The position numbers were made by a program, and so were the translations under genes. 64,000 nt of DNA, taken from Megamerina dolium (Eukaryota; Arthropoda; Insecta; Diptera; Megamerinidae). Positions within the stretch are counted from its first letter, which is position 1. Each line of letters starts with the position of its first letter. Positions 23,031 to 33,554 of this stretch are shown piece by piece. The notes under the pieces were generated by a model. The model did not search any database and was not told the origin of the DNA. It was given only the letters and a program-made list of their open reading frames with translations. The stretch covers positions 84,750,833-84,814,832 of the forward strand of contig OY978525.1 of assembly GCA_963854835.1 (NCBI GenBank), in the 5' to 3' direction.

Positions 23031-24788
23031 ATGAAAAAAACAAATATGCCTCGGATAAGGACTACCGCTTTTGTTGATGACCCCCGCAAACGAAAAAAGG
23101 ACCACGATTTACGGATATGCACCTGGAATGTCCGATCCCTTTATAGGGAGGGTGCCTCTATCCAGCTGGTTGATGTCCTCGAAAAATACAGAGCTGACAT
23201 CACCGCTCTCCAGGAAATGCGATGGACAGGACAGGACTGCTCCAAAAGAGCGTCCTGTGACATCTACTACAGTTGCCATGCTGAAAGGCACGAATTAGGA
23301 TGTGGATTTTTGGTCAGCAAGAGACTACGACATCTTGTCTCACAGTTCACGCCTGTGAACGAACGGCTGGCCACAATCCGCATCAAGGCAAAATTTTTCA
23401 ACATCAGCCTTATATGTGCCCACGCTCCGACGGATGAGAAGGACAATGTGACCAAGGAGAGCTTCTTTCAGCGCCTCGAAGAAGCTTATGACCGCTGCCC
23501 CCGCCACGATATCAAAATCGTGCTTGGCGACTTTAATGCCAGGGTGGGCAAAGAAGGTACCTTTGGTCCAACTGTCGGAAAATTCAGCCTCCACCAGAAC
23601 ACCTCCGATAACGGAATGAGGCTGATCGACTTCGCCGCAGCACGAAACATGGTAATTGGTGGTACCAGATTCCAGCATCTCGACATCCACAAAGCGACAT
23701 GGCTGTCTCCAGATCAACGTACAAGAAACCAAATTGATCATTTGGTGATTGACGGAAGGCATGCTTCCAGTGTGATGGACGTGAAATCGATCCGTGGTTC
23801 CAACATCGACTCGGATCACTACCTTGTTGCAGCTAAGGTGCGCACACGCCTATGTGTCGCAAATAACAAGAGAAGTCCCACACAGAGAAAGCTCGACGTC
23901 AGTAAGCTGCGAACACCAGAGACAGCAGATGCATTTTCCACTCGACTATCGGATCTGCTTATGCAGAACACTCCCCCACTTGATGATACATGCGCACGGT
24001 GGACACATATATCCCACTCCATGACTACTGCTGCCGAGGAGGTAATCGGTTACTACCGGCCTCTGAGGAATGAGTGGTATGATCAGGAGTGTCGCGACGC
24101 TACCGCAGAGAAAGACGCCGCCTACAGAAAAACCCTGCGTGCAGGCGTAACGGGAGCTGTTAAGGAGCGGTATAGAGAGAAAAGGAGTGCAGAGAGACGT
24201 CTTTTCAGGCGCAAGAAGAGGGAGTTGGAAAGACGCGAGTGTGAGGAGATAGAGATGTGTACCGACAAGAATGAGACTCGAAAATTCTTTGAAAAGATCA
24301 AGCGCCTGAGTGGAGGTTTAAATCCCGGAGCCTCTTCTTGTCGTGATGGAAATGGGAATCTGGTTACGGATGTCCAGAGTATACTGAGCCTATGGAGGGA
24401 ACACTTCTCCACGTTACTGAATGGCGATGCTACGAACAATTCCGCCAGTGGAGGAGAATGCCCGATAACCCCAATTACAGATGATGGTGTTGATGTTCCA
24501 CCACCCGACTATGACGAGTTTGAAACGGCCATTTTAAGGCTGAAGAACAACAAAGCTGCAGGTGCTGATGGCCTGTCTGCCGAGTTGTTTAAGACCGGAG
24601 GCGATGAGCTGCTCACCCGCATGCACCAGCTCATAAGCAGAATATGGTCGGATGAAAGCATGCCTGATGATTGGAGGCTCAGTGTTCTCTGTCCTGTACA
24701 TAAAAAAGGAGACCCCACAATTTGCGCCAACTACCGTGGAATAAGTCTCCTGAGCATCGCGTACAAGGTTCTATCGAGCGTACTGTGA
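23031..24788 (+). CDS. RTE endonuclease plus start of reverse transcriptase
   Basis: This 585-residue frame carries an apurinic-type endonuclease with WNVRSLYREG (about 28), LQEMRWTG (about 60), LGDFNARVG, NQIDHLVIDGR and [13 protein letters not shown] basic linker follows, then the RT start: LRLKNNKAAGADGLSAELF, CPVHKKGDP and ANYRGISLLSIAYKVLSSVL. It ends at TGA (24786-24788); the next frame continues in the same phase six bases later. The frame lies in one of the best preserved copies here. Confidence 0.85.
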   Translation: MKKTNMPRIRTTAFVDDPRKRKKDHDLRICTWNVRSLYREGASIQLVDVLEKYRADITALQEMRWTGQDCSKRASCDIYYSCHAERHELGCGFLVSKRLRHLVSQFTPVNERLATIRIKAKFFNISLICAHAPTDEKDNVTKESFFQRLEEAYDRCPRHDIKIVLGDFNARVGKEGTFGPTVGKFSLHQNTSDNGMRLIDFAAARNMVIGGTRFQHLDIHKATWLSPDQRTRNQIDHLVIDGRHASSVMDVKSIRGSNIDSDHYLVAAKVRTRLCVANNKRSPTQRKLDVSKLRTPETADAFSTRLSDLLMQNTPPLDDTCARWTHISHSMTTAAEEVIGYYRPLRNEWYDQECRDATAEKDAAYRKTLRAGVTGAVKERYREKRSAERRLFRRKKRELERRECEEIEMCTDKNETRKFFEKIKRLSGGLNPGASSCRDGNGNLVTDVQSILSLWREHFSTLLNGDATNNSASGGECPITPITDDGVDVPPPDYDEFETAILRLKNNKAAGADGLSAELFKTGGDELLTRMHQLISRIWSDESMPDDWRLSVLCPVHKKGDPTICANYRGISLLSIAYKVLSSVL

Positions 24789-24794
24789 GAAAGG

Positions 24795-26009
24795 TTGAAG
24801 CCTATGCTCAGCAACCTGATTGGACCTTATCAGTGTGGCTTCAGACCTGGTAAATCCACCATCGACCAGATTTTCACACTGCGCCAAATCCTGGAGAAGA
24901 CCCAAGAAAAACAGATCGACACACACCACCTATTTGTTGATTATAAAGCCGCTTTCGACAGTCCGGTAAGGGATTACCTCTACGCAACAATGTCTGAGTT
25001 CGGTATTCCTGCAAAGCTCATTCGACTTTGTAGAATGACACTGCATAACTCCCGTTGTGCAGTGAAAATTGGGAAGGACCTCTCCGCACCGTTTAATACC
25101 GAACGGGGTTTCAGACAAGGTGATTCGTTATCGTGCGACTTCTTCAATCTTATTATGGAGAAAATAATACGAGCTGCTGATCTACGACATAATGGCACTA
25201 TCTTCAACAAAAGTGTCATGCTGTTAGCGTATGCCGACGATATTGACATAATCGGCATGAACACGCGAGCAGTCAGTGCAGCATTTTCAGAGTTGGAAAG
25301 AGAGTCGCGTCGGATGGGTCTCACGGTGAACGAGGGCAAGACGAAGTATCTATTGTCAACAAACAAAGAGTCCCGGCGTCTTGGACAGCACGTCACTGTT
25401 GACAACTACGCTTTTGAAGTAGTAAGGGACTTTGTCTATCTTGAAACCAGCATTAACAGCAGTAATGACGTCAGCTTGGAGATCATGCGTAGGATAACTC
25501 TTGCTAACAGGTGTTACTTTGGGCTGAGTAAGCAATTGAGAAGTCGAGCCCTCTCTCGAAGAACGAAAAGTACACTCTACAAGTCTCTCATCATGCCTGT
25601 CCTAACATATGGCGCTGAAGCCTGGACAATTTCCACCTCGGATGAGCGAATACTTGGAGTTTTCGAGAGAAAAGTCCTACGCAAGATCTTTGGACCTATT
25701 TGCGTTGGTGGCGAGTACCGAATAAGGTACAACCATGAGCTGTACGAGCTGTATGCCGATATTGACATAGTAAAGCGCATCAAAATCCAGCGGCTGCGCT
25801 GGCTAGGTCATGTCGAGCGAATGGAAGAACACGCTCCAGCTAAGAAGGTGTTATATTCGGAACCCGCTGGAGGACGACGCAAAAGAGGAAGACCAAACCT
25901 CCGGTGGAAAGACCAAGTACTGGAGAACCTGACGGCGCTTGGAATTTCTAACTGGTGCCAGCTAGCGAAGAACAGAGATGGCTGGCGAAGCATGTTATTT
26001 TCGGCCTAA
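24795..26009 (+). CDS. RTE reverse transcriptase, continuation after TGA
   Basis: In the same phase as 23031-24788, this part gives YQCGFRPGKSTIDQIF, motif A FVDYKAAFD (D49), RGFRQGDSLSCDFFNLIMEK and the catalytic YADD at about 146-149, then thumb and C-terminal motifs (LYKSLIMPVLTYGAEAWT, LRWLGHVERM, GRRKRGRPNLRWKDQ). The methionine at 24795 follows the stop closely but is probably not a natural start. Confidence 0.83.
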   Translation: MKPMLSNLIGPYQCGFRPGKSTIDQIFTLRQILEKTQEKQIDTHHLFVDYKAAFDSPVRDYLYATMSEFGIPAKLIRLCRMTLHNSRCAVKIGKDLSAPFNTERGFRQGDSLSCDFFNLIMEKIIRAADLRHNGTIFNKSVMLLAYADDIDIIGMNTRAVSAAFSELERESRRMGLTVNEGKTKYLLSTNKESRRLGQHVTVDNYAFEVVRDFVYLETSINSSNDVSLEIMRRITLANRCYFGLSKQLRSRALSRRTKSTLYKSLIMPVLTYGAEAWTISTSDERILGVFERKVLRKIFGPICVGGEYRIRYNHELYELYADIDIVKRIKIQRLRWLGHVERMEEHAPAKKVLYSEPAGGRRKRGRPNLRWKDQVLENLTALGISNWCQLAKNRDGWRSMLFSA

Positions 26010-26079
26010 ATCGATATTCGGTTGTTATGGACACATAAAGAAGAAGAAAGATGTGGACGGTCCCAGAACTACCAGACCT

Positions 26080-26605
26080 AACAAAGAAAACAACAAATTT
26101 GGGAAAATTTTTCAAAATCTCCTTTTCGCTCTGTACACTCTTCCCAGCGATATTCTATAGCTTCGATACCCTGTTTATAGTATGAACTGTCTAGCTCATT
26201 AAACTAGCTCTCTACCGCAGACTCCACCTTTTCATTCTTTGCAAATCTACCACCAAGCCATTTTTTCAAATTTGGAAATAGAAAATAATCCGAAGGAGCT
26301 AAATCTGGCAAATAAGGTGCGTGCTGAAGCAATACGAGCTTTAACTCATTTATTTTGGCCATCGCAATAGTGGATGTGTGAACTGGTGGATTGTCTTGAT
26401 GAAACAACACTTTATTTTTCGCCAAATGCGGCCTTTTTTCTTTAATTTCATCACTTAAACGCTGCAACAAATTAGCATAATACTCTCTGTTGATTTTTTT
26501 TCCTTTTTGAAGATAATCAATAAAAATTATTCCACGTGCATCCATAACCTTGCCTGCAGATGGAACTGTCTTCACCTTCTTTGGATAGTTCTGGGACCAC
26601 CCTTG
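26080..26605 (-). pseudogene. Mariner transposase C-terminal fragment
   Basis: The minus strand encodes KVMDARGIIFIDYLQKG, LFHQDNPPVHTSTIA (second catalytic D) and LPDLAPSDYFLFPNLKKWL (third D), so DD34D mariner type, then a degraded C-terminus toward 26080. No helix-turn-helix half or terminal repeats are present. It is wedged between the RTE copy A tail and the SINE. Confidence 0.82.
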
Positions 26606-26607
26606 GT

Positions 26608-26952
26608 GTCTATTACAACCGAAAATCTATTTAGGCTGTCCGAGCTTCACTTCTAGTACTGTTGTGCGTGCTAAATTTAAGACAGTTTTAGAAGGGGCCT
26701 ACTTATATTAGCCGGTTCCGAACGGCAGAGCCCTTGTGATGTCACTTTCCGAGCTTTGTCATAGAGCTCTTTTCCAAGCTCTTTCATGGGAAATTGTTAC
26801 TGCCGGACGAATTGGCAATTGCTTGCCGACAGGTGGATACCGTTCGAAAGAAAAATCTTTTCGATATTAAATTTGTTATGCATTAGCCGGGGATTGAACC
26901 ACGACCTACAGATCAGAAGGCCAACACACTAACCACTGAGCTACGGCACCCA
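26608..26952 (-). mobile_element. tRNA-derived SINE with an RTE-like 3' tail
   Basis: On the minus strand it starts tgggtgccgtagctcagtgg (A box CTCAGTGG context), has a B box ggttcaatccc, and continues with the family body (ctttcgaacggtatccacct, accggctaat). Where the other copies end in gagccctttggggctttaag, this one ends in gcctaaatagattttcggtt. That matches the 3' end of the RTE family (gcctaaatcgattttcggtt in copy E). Confidence 0.82.
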
Positions 26953-26990
26953 GAAGAATAATATACAATATATAAATTTGACACTTTTAA

Positions 26991-27714
26991 GGGGGAAGAC
27001 CACCTTGAGCTGTCGGAAAATAAAGTATTTTCGGAATTTTTTTCAGCATTAAAACAACTTGCAATAATAAAATGTTTTATATGATTTTATTAGTTATCTT
27101 TTTTACAATAAATGTCATTTTTTTTTGCTTGGATCTCGAGCTCCCTGTACACGCTGCACCAGGTCGCGTAGCCCCCCTCCAGCCCGGGTTTCCCCATCGG
27201 TGGGACATCTGGACCCTTGGCAAGTGAATCTGGAACAAAAGTTAGATAGGCATATAGATAGGTTAGATAGATAGAAATACTGAAGCCGTTTTTTGAAAAG
27301 TTAATTATTACGAAAATGGTGGCTATTTATAAAAAATTGTTAATTTTTTACCTGTAAAATTTGCCTCAAAATCGTGCTTTAAAAATCCAAATTATAAAAT
27401 ATCAAAAATCCCATCCAGTACTTCGATGCAGAATTAAATTCTCGATAATTTTGCAAGGTTTCATCAAAATCGGTTGAAAACTGCAAGCGTGATATGTCCC
27501 ACCAGTTTAAAAAATGTCGTTTCGAGATAAACGCGTTTGAAGTTTTAGAAACTCGCTCATTGCCCCGGGAAATTTTTTAAAAAATCGCATCGTTACCTCG
27601 TTTAAATGTTTCTGGCGGACTATATATGCATACTACATTAAAATACACACCTCATACAACATTTCAAGCAAAAAAAAATTCGATATTTTCAAACCGTCAA
27701 AGTGGTCTTCCCCC
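26991..27714. mobile_element. TTAA-flanked non-autonomous element, piggyBac-like
   Basis: This 724-bp element lies between two TTAA sites (26987-26990, 27715-27718). Its ends are inverted repeats gggggaagaccaccttga and the complement of tcaaagtggtcttccccc, matching 17 of 18 bases. TTAA duplication is the hallmark of piggyBac transposons. No transposase frame is present, so it would need a partner. Confidence 0.7.
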
Positions 27715-27718
27715 TTAA

Positions 27719-29129
27719 GGTAACTATTGCTGATTGCCTTTAAAAATTTTAATTTGGCCTAATTTCCAATTGATCAAAACAATTATATATGCTAAAGAAA
27801 TTCACTTCACTTCAATTCCATTGTCAAATTACACCTTCTTCATGTACCAGCATTTTTTTTATTGTTGCTTTAATTGCTAGTCTAATTTTTTGCTGTTTTT
27901 CTCCCTACATCATCAATTATTTGTATCCTACTCATTTTCGAAGTAGCTTTAAAAAAACTGCGTAACGCTATCGATTTTCGCTTGCTTTTTTCCCTCCAAT
28001 GCGGCCGTGAGCAGGTGTCCAGTATGTCGCTTGTACGTGCTGAGTCTCAAATCTTCATGGACATGGATTTTTGTGAAATATGCATTTTCCGCGACAAAGT
28101 TTTCTGTTTCCCATGTTGCATTTTAGTAGGCCAACTACAACAATACGATTTTCGATGTCGGCCCATTGTAAACAATTGATGCCGAAAACTTTTTACGTGG
28201 CAATGAAGCATAAATGTCGAATGTCAAATCGCAAAGATGAAATGGATGCGCCCAATATTGCATTTCTTATGTGTTTCTTTTTCCTTTTCAACTTCTTCCT
28301 TTTTCCCATGTGTTTGTTGTTGTTTTATTTACTTTTTCTCCTTCATTCATGAGAACTCTCCCCAATGGCTCTACCTTGTGTTATACCATGACAAAACCAA
28401 TCCGCTGTTATTATTCACATAAATAAACGAATTGTGGTTTATAAATTTTTGGTTTTGATATACTTATAAGGTTGGTTGTTTGAGGTATTTAATTGGTTTG
28501 TTGCGTTTTATTTATTTTATCTCACAAGGTTCACTTTGAAGAAATTTACGTTTGAAAAGAAATTAACGGATCATTATATATCTACGCATTATACGTAAAT
28601 ATGCGTATATATACGCAAAATTCTCGAAGGAGGTCAAACTACCAGGAAAAAACATGCTAGTCGTTACTTCTCAATTTATTAAAAATATTACGAAAAAACA
28701 AACAAAAAAATTATATTAATTAAAAATTATAAAAATTATATGAAATAAAACTTCTAAAATTTTTTTGCATTTAATACTTTCTTTATATTTAATATAAGCC
28801 AATGGCAACTCAGAAATGAAAGATCCAACAAACATACAGATATTTTGTAAACAACAAAACGCGAAGAAGAAGAAAGGCTGTCAGCTTGCTACTGAATGGA
28901 TATCGCCACTCCCATTCTTTTTAGGCTGCAGCCATCTGCTGCTGCATTCATCAAAATTTAAATTCTGTGTGAATTCTTCAGGTTTTTCAATTCATGAATT
29001 GAAAACTCATTAATTTTTATCAGCCTAAAGACTTCGCAAACTAAATGCTACAAAAAGAGGATTTCAGCTTTTCAAAATTTAAATAAAAGAATTAAAAGTG
29101 AAAATGACTACACTTTTACAGCTCTGATA
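27719..29129. other. AT-rich interval without supported gene
   Basis: Short open frames exist (for example 27982-28179) but show no family motif, splice-consistent exons or homology that I recognise. Confidence 0.55.
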
Positions 29130-29340
29130 TAAATACCAAAAAAACGGAATTTATGATAAATCTGGTTACAAGCGGAAACATCACAATGGAGGAGGAGGAA
29201 GAGGTGAAATTGCAAAAGTTTTCAAATACAAATATCTCGGACATAAAATTCCAATCGGCAAAGACAACCAAACTTATGAAATAGATCGAAGAATGAGCAT
29301 AGGATGGGAGGCTTTTGGAAAATTAAAAGATGTCTTTTAA
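29130..29340 (+). pseudogene. RTE-like RT fragment of a second lineage
   Basis: The plus strand reads KTEFMINLVTSGNITMEEEEE, then after a shift FKYKYLGHKIPIGKDNQTYE and IDRRMSIGWEAFGKLKDVF. This is the region after YADD in RTE/BovB-type reverse transcriptases. No other part of the element is nearby. Confidence 0.65.
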
Positions 29341-29433
29341 AAGCGATTGTTGCTATGTTGTTGCATCATCAAAGTTAGGAAATTACAATAAATGGTAACA
29401 AAAATATTTGGTTATGTATTGAAATATTCAACT

Positions 29434-29905
29434 GTTTAAATTAACGTATTAGCAGAGGTAGGATTAGATAGTATTGAAATTGATGACAATGCAAGCATCA
29501 TTACTGCAGAAGCCAGCTCGGTGATCGAAGAAAATAAAGAAAAATCGCCCTTACACTCTTCAAATGTCCTTGGAGAAGCCTCAAACTGCTCTAAATCTGT
29601 ATAACAATAGCAGCTCGAAGAGGTGGAATAATTACGAAATGAAGTGTAAGTAAATCGCACAGTTGAATTAATAAATATATAAAAATATATTGTATGTGTT
29701 TATTACAAACCTAGTCAAGCGTTAAAAAAGGAAAATTTGGTCCTGCGAAGACTTCAAAAAAAGCATTCCGCAAAGGAAGTATGTATATAACATACAAGTT
29801 TTAAAAAGAGATTTACAAAACTTGCCCAAGAATTTAAAAAAATTAATGGAAATGTTGGTTGCATATTAAACAATCTTCCAGTATTAATTGCAATATTAAG
29901 ATAAA
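29434..29905 (+). pseudogene. Broken spliced gene with coiled coil
   Basis: An exon-like frame (ITAEASSVIEENKEKSPLHS...) ends in LRNEV at a gtaagt donor near 29648. It resumes after an acceptor ag near 29716 with QALKKENLVLRRLQKKHSAKE in matching phase and meets a gtatgt donor near 29780. A further frame (FTKLAQEFKKINGNVGCILN) follows. Three in-frame stops in the first exon suggest a pseudogene. A heptad-rich segment after a DNA-binding domain is also seen in P/THAP-type transposases, so a P-superfamily origin is possible but unproven. Confidence 0.35.
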
Positions 29906-30171
29906 GAAATTGTTCTTCTGGACGAGGATGTTCTTCAACATTAGAATACTAAACCAAAAAAAAATGAGGAATCCACTCGCAATAAAAAAAGAATATTCGT
30001 AAACTTAGTTTTAATTAATTATTTTTTTAAATTTTGATATAATTATTTACACGGTACACGGTGATTTTTTAGCATCTTTTTTTTTGGCAACACTGTTTTT
30101 GGTAGCTCGGCTGTTTTCGTGTAACATGTTACTGTCACACACACACACATACACCCCCAATAGAAGAAGCA

Positions 30172-30747
30172 GTGACAATCGACGAGTCGGAGATTATCTT
30201 AGCGGCGGAGAGATTCGGTAACGCAAAGGCGCCTGGACTTGATGGCATCCCGAATAAGGCGCTGAAGATCGCCATTCATCATAACACGAAGCCTTTTGCC
30301 GAGCTTTTTACGAGATGTTTGAACGAGGGTGTTTTCCCGAAAGTATGGAAAAAACAGCGCCTGGTCCTCCTTCAGAAGCCGAATAAACCGGCGGGTGAGC
30401 CAAACGCGTATCGTCCACTTTGCATGATTGATACGATGGCCAAAATATTGGAGCGGTTGATATGTACCCGTCTGGAACAACATCTAGAAAGGAAACCACC
30501 TGGTCTGTCCGAGAACCAATTTGGTTTCAGGAGACATCGGTCGACCATAGACGCAATTATAAAATTGACGGACATTGCTGGCAAGGCCATAGAAGGCACT
30601 AGATGGATGCATGGCGATAAAAAATATTGTGCAGTAGTGACACTAGATGTACAAAATGCCTTCAACTCGGCAAACTGGCATCTTATTATGAGGGCATTGG
30701 AGGCAAAGGAAACGCCAGCGTACCTAATGCGAAAAGCTACGTGGTGA
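30172..30747 (+). pseudogene. R1-clade reverse transcriptase, first part
   Basis: This 191-residue frame has RT palm motifs: NAKAPGLDGIPNKALKIA, LLQKPNKPAGEPNAYRPLCM, QFGFRRHRSTIDAI and the motif A region VVTLDVQNAFNSANW. It leaves the conserved frame after TPAYLMR, where a deletion removes the stretch that normally precedes SYVVTGG. Confidence 0.82.
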
Positions 30748-31928
30748 CGGGTGGAGTGCCGCAGGGATCTGTACTTGGCCCGCTACTGTGGAACGTGCTG
30801 TACGATGGGGTGTTAAACCTTCCATTGCCAAAAGAAGCCCAGATAATTGGCTACGCGGACGACATTGCTGTGACGATCGTTGCGAAGGAGCTCTCCCAAG
30901 TTCAGAGCATCTGCACAGAGACAGCTTCGAAAATTAAGGATTGGCTCACGACGACAAAGCTCCAGCTTGAGGTACAGAAAACAGAGGCTGTACTTATCAC
31001 GAGCAGGAAAAAACTAGAAAAAATCACCCTAAACATTGACGGCTACAACATTACAACGCAACCTTCGTTGAGGTATCTAGGTGTAATGATTGATGCGAGG
31101 CTCAACTTCAAGGCGCATATCGAAAAAGCCTGCGGTAAGGCGGCAGCAATGACAGCGGCTCTGACGAGAATCATGGCCAACATTGGTGGCCCCAGTCAGA
31201 GTAGGAGAGCGCTCCTGGCTAAAGTTAGTCAATCAATACTGATGTACGCGGCGCCTATATGGGGGGCAGCTCTGCGGCAAAAAACATACTCGAAGAAGGC
31301 GAAGATAGTTTTCAGGTTAAGCACTATTAGAGTTGCATGTGCATTTAGGACAGTGTCACAAGAAGGTGGCGGTATTATATCTGGCATTATGCCGCCGGAC
31401 ATAATGGCCTCGGAGTTGGGCAGAGTATATAACAGAACCAAAAGCGTGAATAGGCGGTTAACGGAAACCGAACGGAAAGAGGAGAGACAGACGAGCCTAG
31501 ACGAATGGCAAAGTCAATGGGACGCCGCAGGAAAAGGGAGGTGGACCCACAGGCTCATCAGGAACGTGCAAGCTTGGGTCGAAAGAGGACACGGAGAGAC
31601 AGACTACTACCTTACGCAGTTTTTGACGGGCCATGGTTGTTTCAGAGAGTACCTCCACAGATTCGGTCATGATGACGCGACACAATGTTCATTCTGCAAC
31701 ACTGTTGGCGAAAACGCTCAGCATATCTTTTTCTTCTGCCTAAGATTTGAGACGCAGAGAATGACCATAGAGAAGATAATAAATGAAAGGATGACACCTG
31801 ATAACATTGTGAGCCATATGCTGCGATCGAGTTTGGTGTGGTTTAAGATGAAAGAATGGGCTGCAATAGCTCTCAAGGAGCTCAGGAAGAAGGAGTGGCA
31901 GCGGAGAAATATAACTGCAGCTGTGTGA
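30735..31928 (+). pseudogene. R1-clade reverse transcriptase, second part
   Basis: In a different frame from the first part: SYVVTGGVPQGSVLGPLLWN, the catalytic GYADDIAV, thumb region (LRYLGVMIDARLNFKAHIEK) and a C-terminal zinc-binding motif CSFCNTVGENAQHIFFFC. It ends at TGA 31926-31928. The frame is otherwise uninterrupted, so the copy is not very old. Confidence 0.85.
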
Positions 31929-32198
31929 ACGCCATGTACGGGATGTTTGAAGAGGCATATTAGCTCAGCTTAGTCCTGCGAAGTATGCTTAACGGCGGTC
32001 CCGCAGGACACAAACAAGCTATAGAGGTCGGAGTTAAGGGTTTAGTACGTAGGCGTACTGGTTCGCAAGTCCAGCATAGTAAGATAATACTGACTGGGCG
32101 TGGTCCCGAATGAGATGTACCTTTAGCGGACAGTATGAATCGTACATGCCGTCTATGGTGGACGGTATCTAAGAAAGATTACCCCTTCGAATACAAAA

Positions 32199-32206
32199 AA
32201 AAACAC

Positions 32207-32254
<48 letters not shown>

Positions 32255-32384
32255 CTGTGTGTGTGCATATATATATGTATATATATGTATATATATATAC
32301 ATATATATATATATGTATATATATATGTGTATATATATATCTATACATGTATATATATACATATATATATATGTATATATATAC

Positions 32385-32416
<32 letters not shown>

Positions 32417-32445
32417 GTATGTGTATATATATATATATGTATATA

Positions 32446-32514
<69 letters not shown>
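32199..32514. repeat. TA/TG/TATG microsatellite
   Basis: About 315 bp of alternating TA, TG and TATG units lie between the LINE 3' end and a SINE. The Tyr-Ile and Cys-Val frames across it are not genes. Confidence 0.95.
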
Positions 32515-32516
32515 TT

Positions 32517-32860
32517 GGGTGCCGTAGCTCAGTGGTTAGTGTGTTCGCCTTCTGATCTGTAGTTCGTGGTTCAATACCCGGCTGATGCATAACAAATTTA
32601 ATATCGAAAAGATTTTTCTTTCGAACGGTACCCACCTGTCGGCAAGCAATTGGCAATTGACAGTAACAACTTGCCATGAAAAAGCTTCTAAAAAGAACTC
32701 TGTGACAAAGCTCAGAAAAAGTGATGTCACAAGTGTTCTGCCGTTCGGAACCGGCTAAAATAAGTAGGTCCATTCTAATACTGTCCAAAATTTAAGACCC
32801 ACAACAGTAATGGAAGAGAAGCTCGGCCAATGAGCCCTTTGGGGCTTTAAGTGCCACATA
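32517..32860 (+). mobile_element. tRNA-derived SINE, full-length copy
   Basis: The head carries an A box (tagctcagtgg, 32525-32535) and a B box (ggttcaatacc, 32568-32578) of a tRNA-type Pol III promoter. The body follows, with a 3' end gagccctttggggctttaag then tgccacata and a T-rich run. Other copies are at 26608 (-), 35440 (-) and 61139 (+). The tRNA-like part is followed by a conserved non-tRNA body, so it is a SINE and not a tRNA gene. Confidence 0.88.
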
Positions 32861-33040
32861 TTTATTTTTTTTTTTTTTGTATATGTGTATATTGTACCCT
32901 GCAAAAAATGCGACTTGTCGGGCATGTGTTCGGGATCAGTCTCAAAGTAATATGCGACTAATCGCACTTTTGATCTCTTTATATGGAATGAACTGTTCCC
33001 TTTTGTTCGAGCATGTCCTATGAAGAGACCAATTGTAGCC

Positions 33041-33165
33041 TTTTATACCCAAACGAGTATAAATGTAGATAAGTCGCTTGTTATACCCCTACGGGTATAA
33101 ATGTAGATAAGTCACTTTCTATACCCGAACGGGTACATAAATAGATTAGTCGCTTTTTGTTCCTT
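33041..33165. repeat. Three tandem units of about 39 bp with inner palindromes
   Basis: Each unit has the form tataccc-n-acgggtata, then aatgtagataagtcgctt, so each holds a short inverted repeat. The first unit reads acgag rather than acggg. Possible small hairpins; role unknown. Confidence 0.75.
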
Positions 33166-33554
33166 TTGGATATACTCCCTTTTACACCCACATATACAGC
33201 AAAAAATAAATATAACAAACTATTTCAAGTTCAGTCAATTTTATATAAATTTAATATCAACAACAACAATATTAACATAACATTACAATAGTAATAAATA
33301 AGAACGAAAAGAAATTTAAATCTAGATTCCTATTTAGAATATAAATATAAAATCATTTTTCAATTAGGAAAAAGCAAATCAGGGAAGGGAAAAAAACAAA
33401 CTTATAAGTAGTGCAAGTGTAAAAATAGTGTCAATTTGACACTAAAATCGGATTTATACGGCAATTTGGAAATAGCTCTTGAAATGTTAAAAGAAATGTT
33501 AAAAACAAAGAAAACAAAAACAAATCATGAATGTTAAATAAGCGTCGTCTATAC

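Larger units (their letters stand above)
22757..26045 (+). mobile_element. RTE-clade LINE, copy A (nearly full length)
   Basis: The 5' region begins near aactcatcgcaagtc, shared exactly with copy D at 61364. It runs through a 5' leader and one endonuclease-RT frame to the 3' end (cctaaatcgatattcggttg, then cacataaagaagaag). RTE-type LINEs have a single endonuclease-RT protein, no RNase H and a short-repeat tail, as here. A single in-frame TGA interrupts the protein. I could not find the target duplication. Confidence 0.88.
30156..32198 (+). mobile_element. 5'-truncated R1-clade LINE
   Basis: The element starts inside the RT domain and ends in a 3' UTR with a short A run at about 32190-32198. 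A CA repeat lies directly upstream (30138-30155) and a TG/TA repeat directly downstream. No endonuclease is left. The C-terminal Cys-His motif is typical of the R1 clade. Confidence 0.8.

Noticed and set aside
24786..24788. Selenocysteine reading of the RTE TGA
   Set aside because: No reason for selenocysteine between RT motifs and no SECIS-like structure was recognised; a plain nonsense change is simpler.
22886..25993. Many minus-strand open frames over the RTE copies (for example 23340-23819)
   Set aside because: They lie antisense to the recognised endonuclease-RT frame, recur in each copy, and have no motif of their own.
32517..32590. A tRNA gene
   Set aside because: A and B boxes are present but the tRNA-like part leads into a conserved body shared by four copies, one with target duplications, so it is a SINE head.
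33041..33165. CRISPR-like array
   Set aside because: Three contiguous diverged units without spacers in a eukaryotic genome; a simple tandem repeat.
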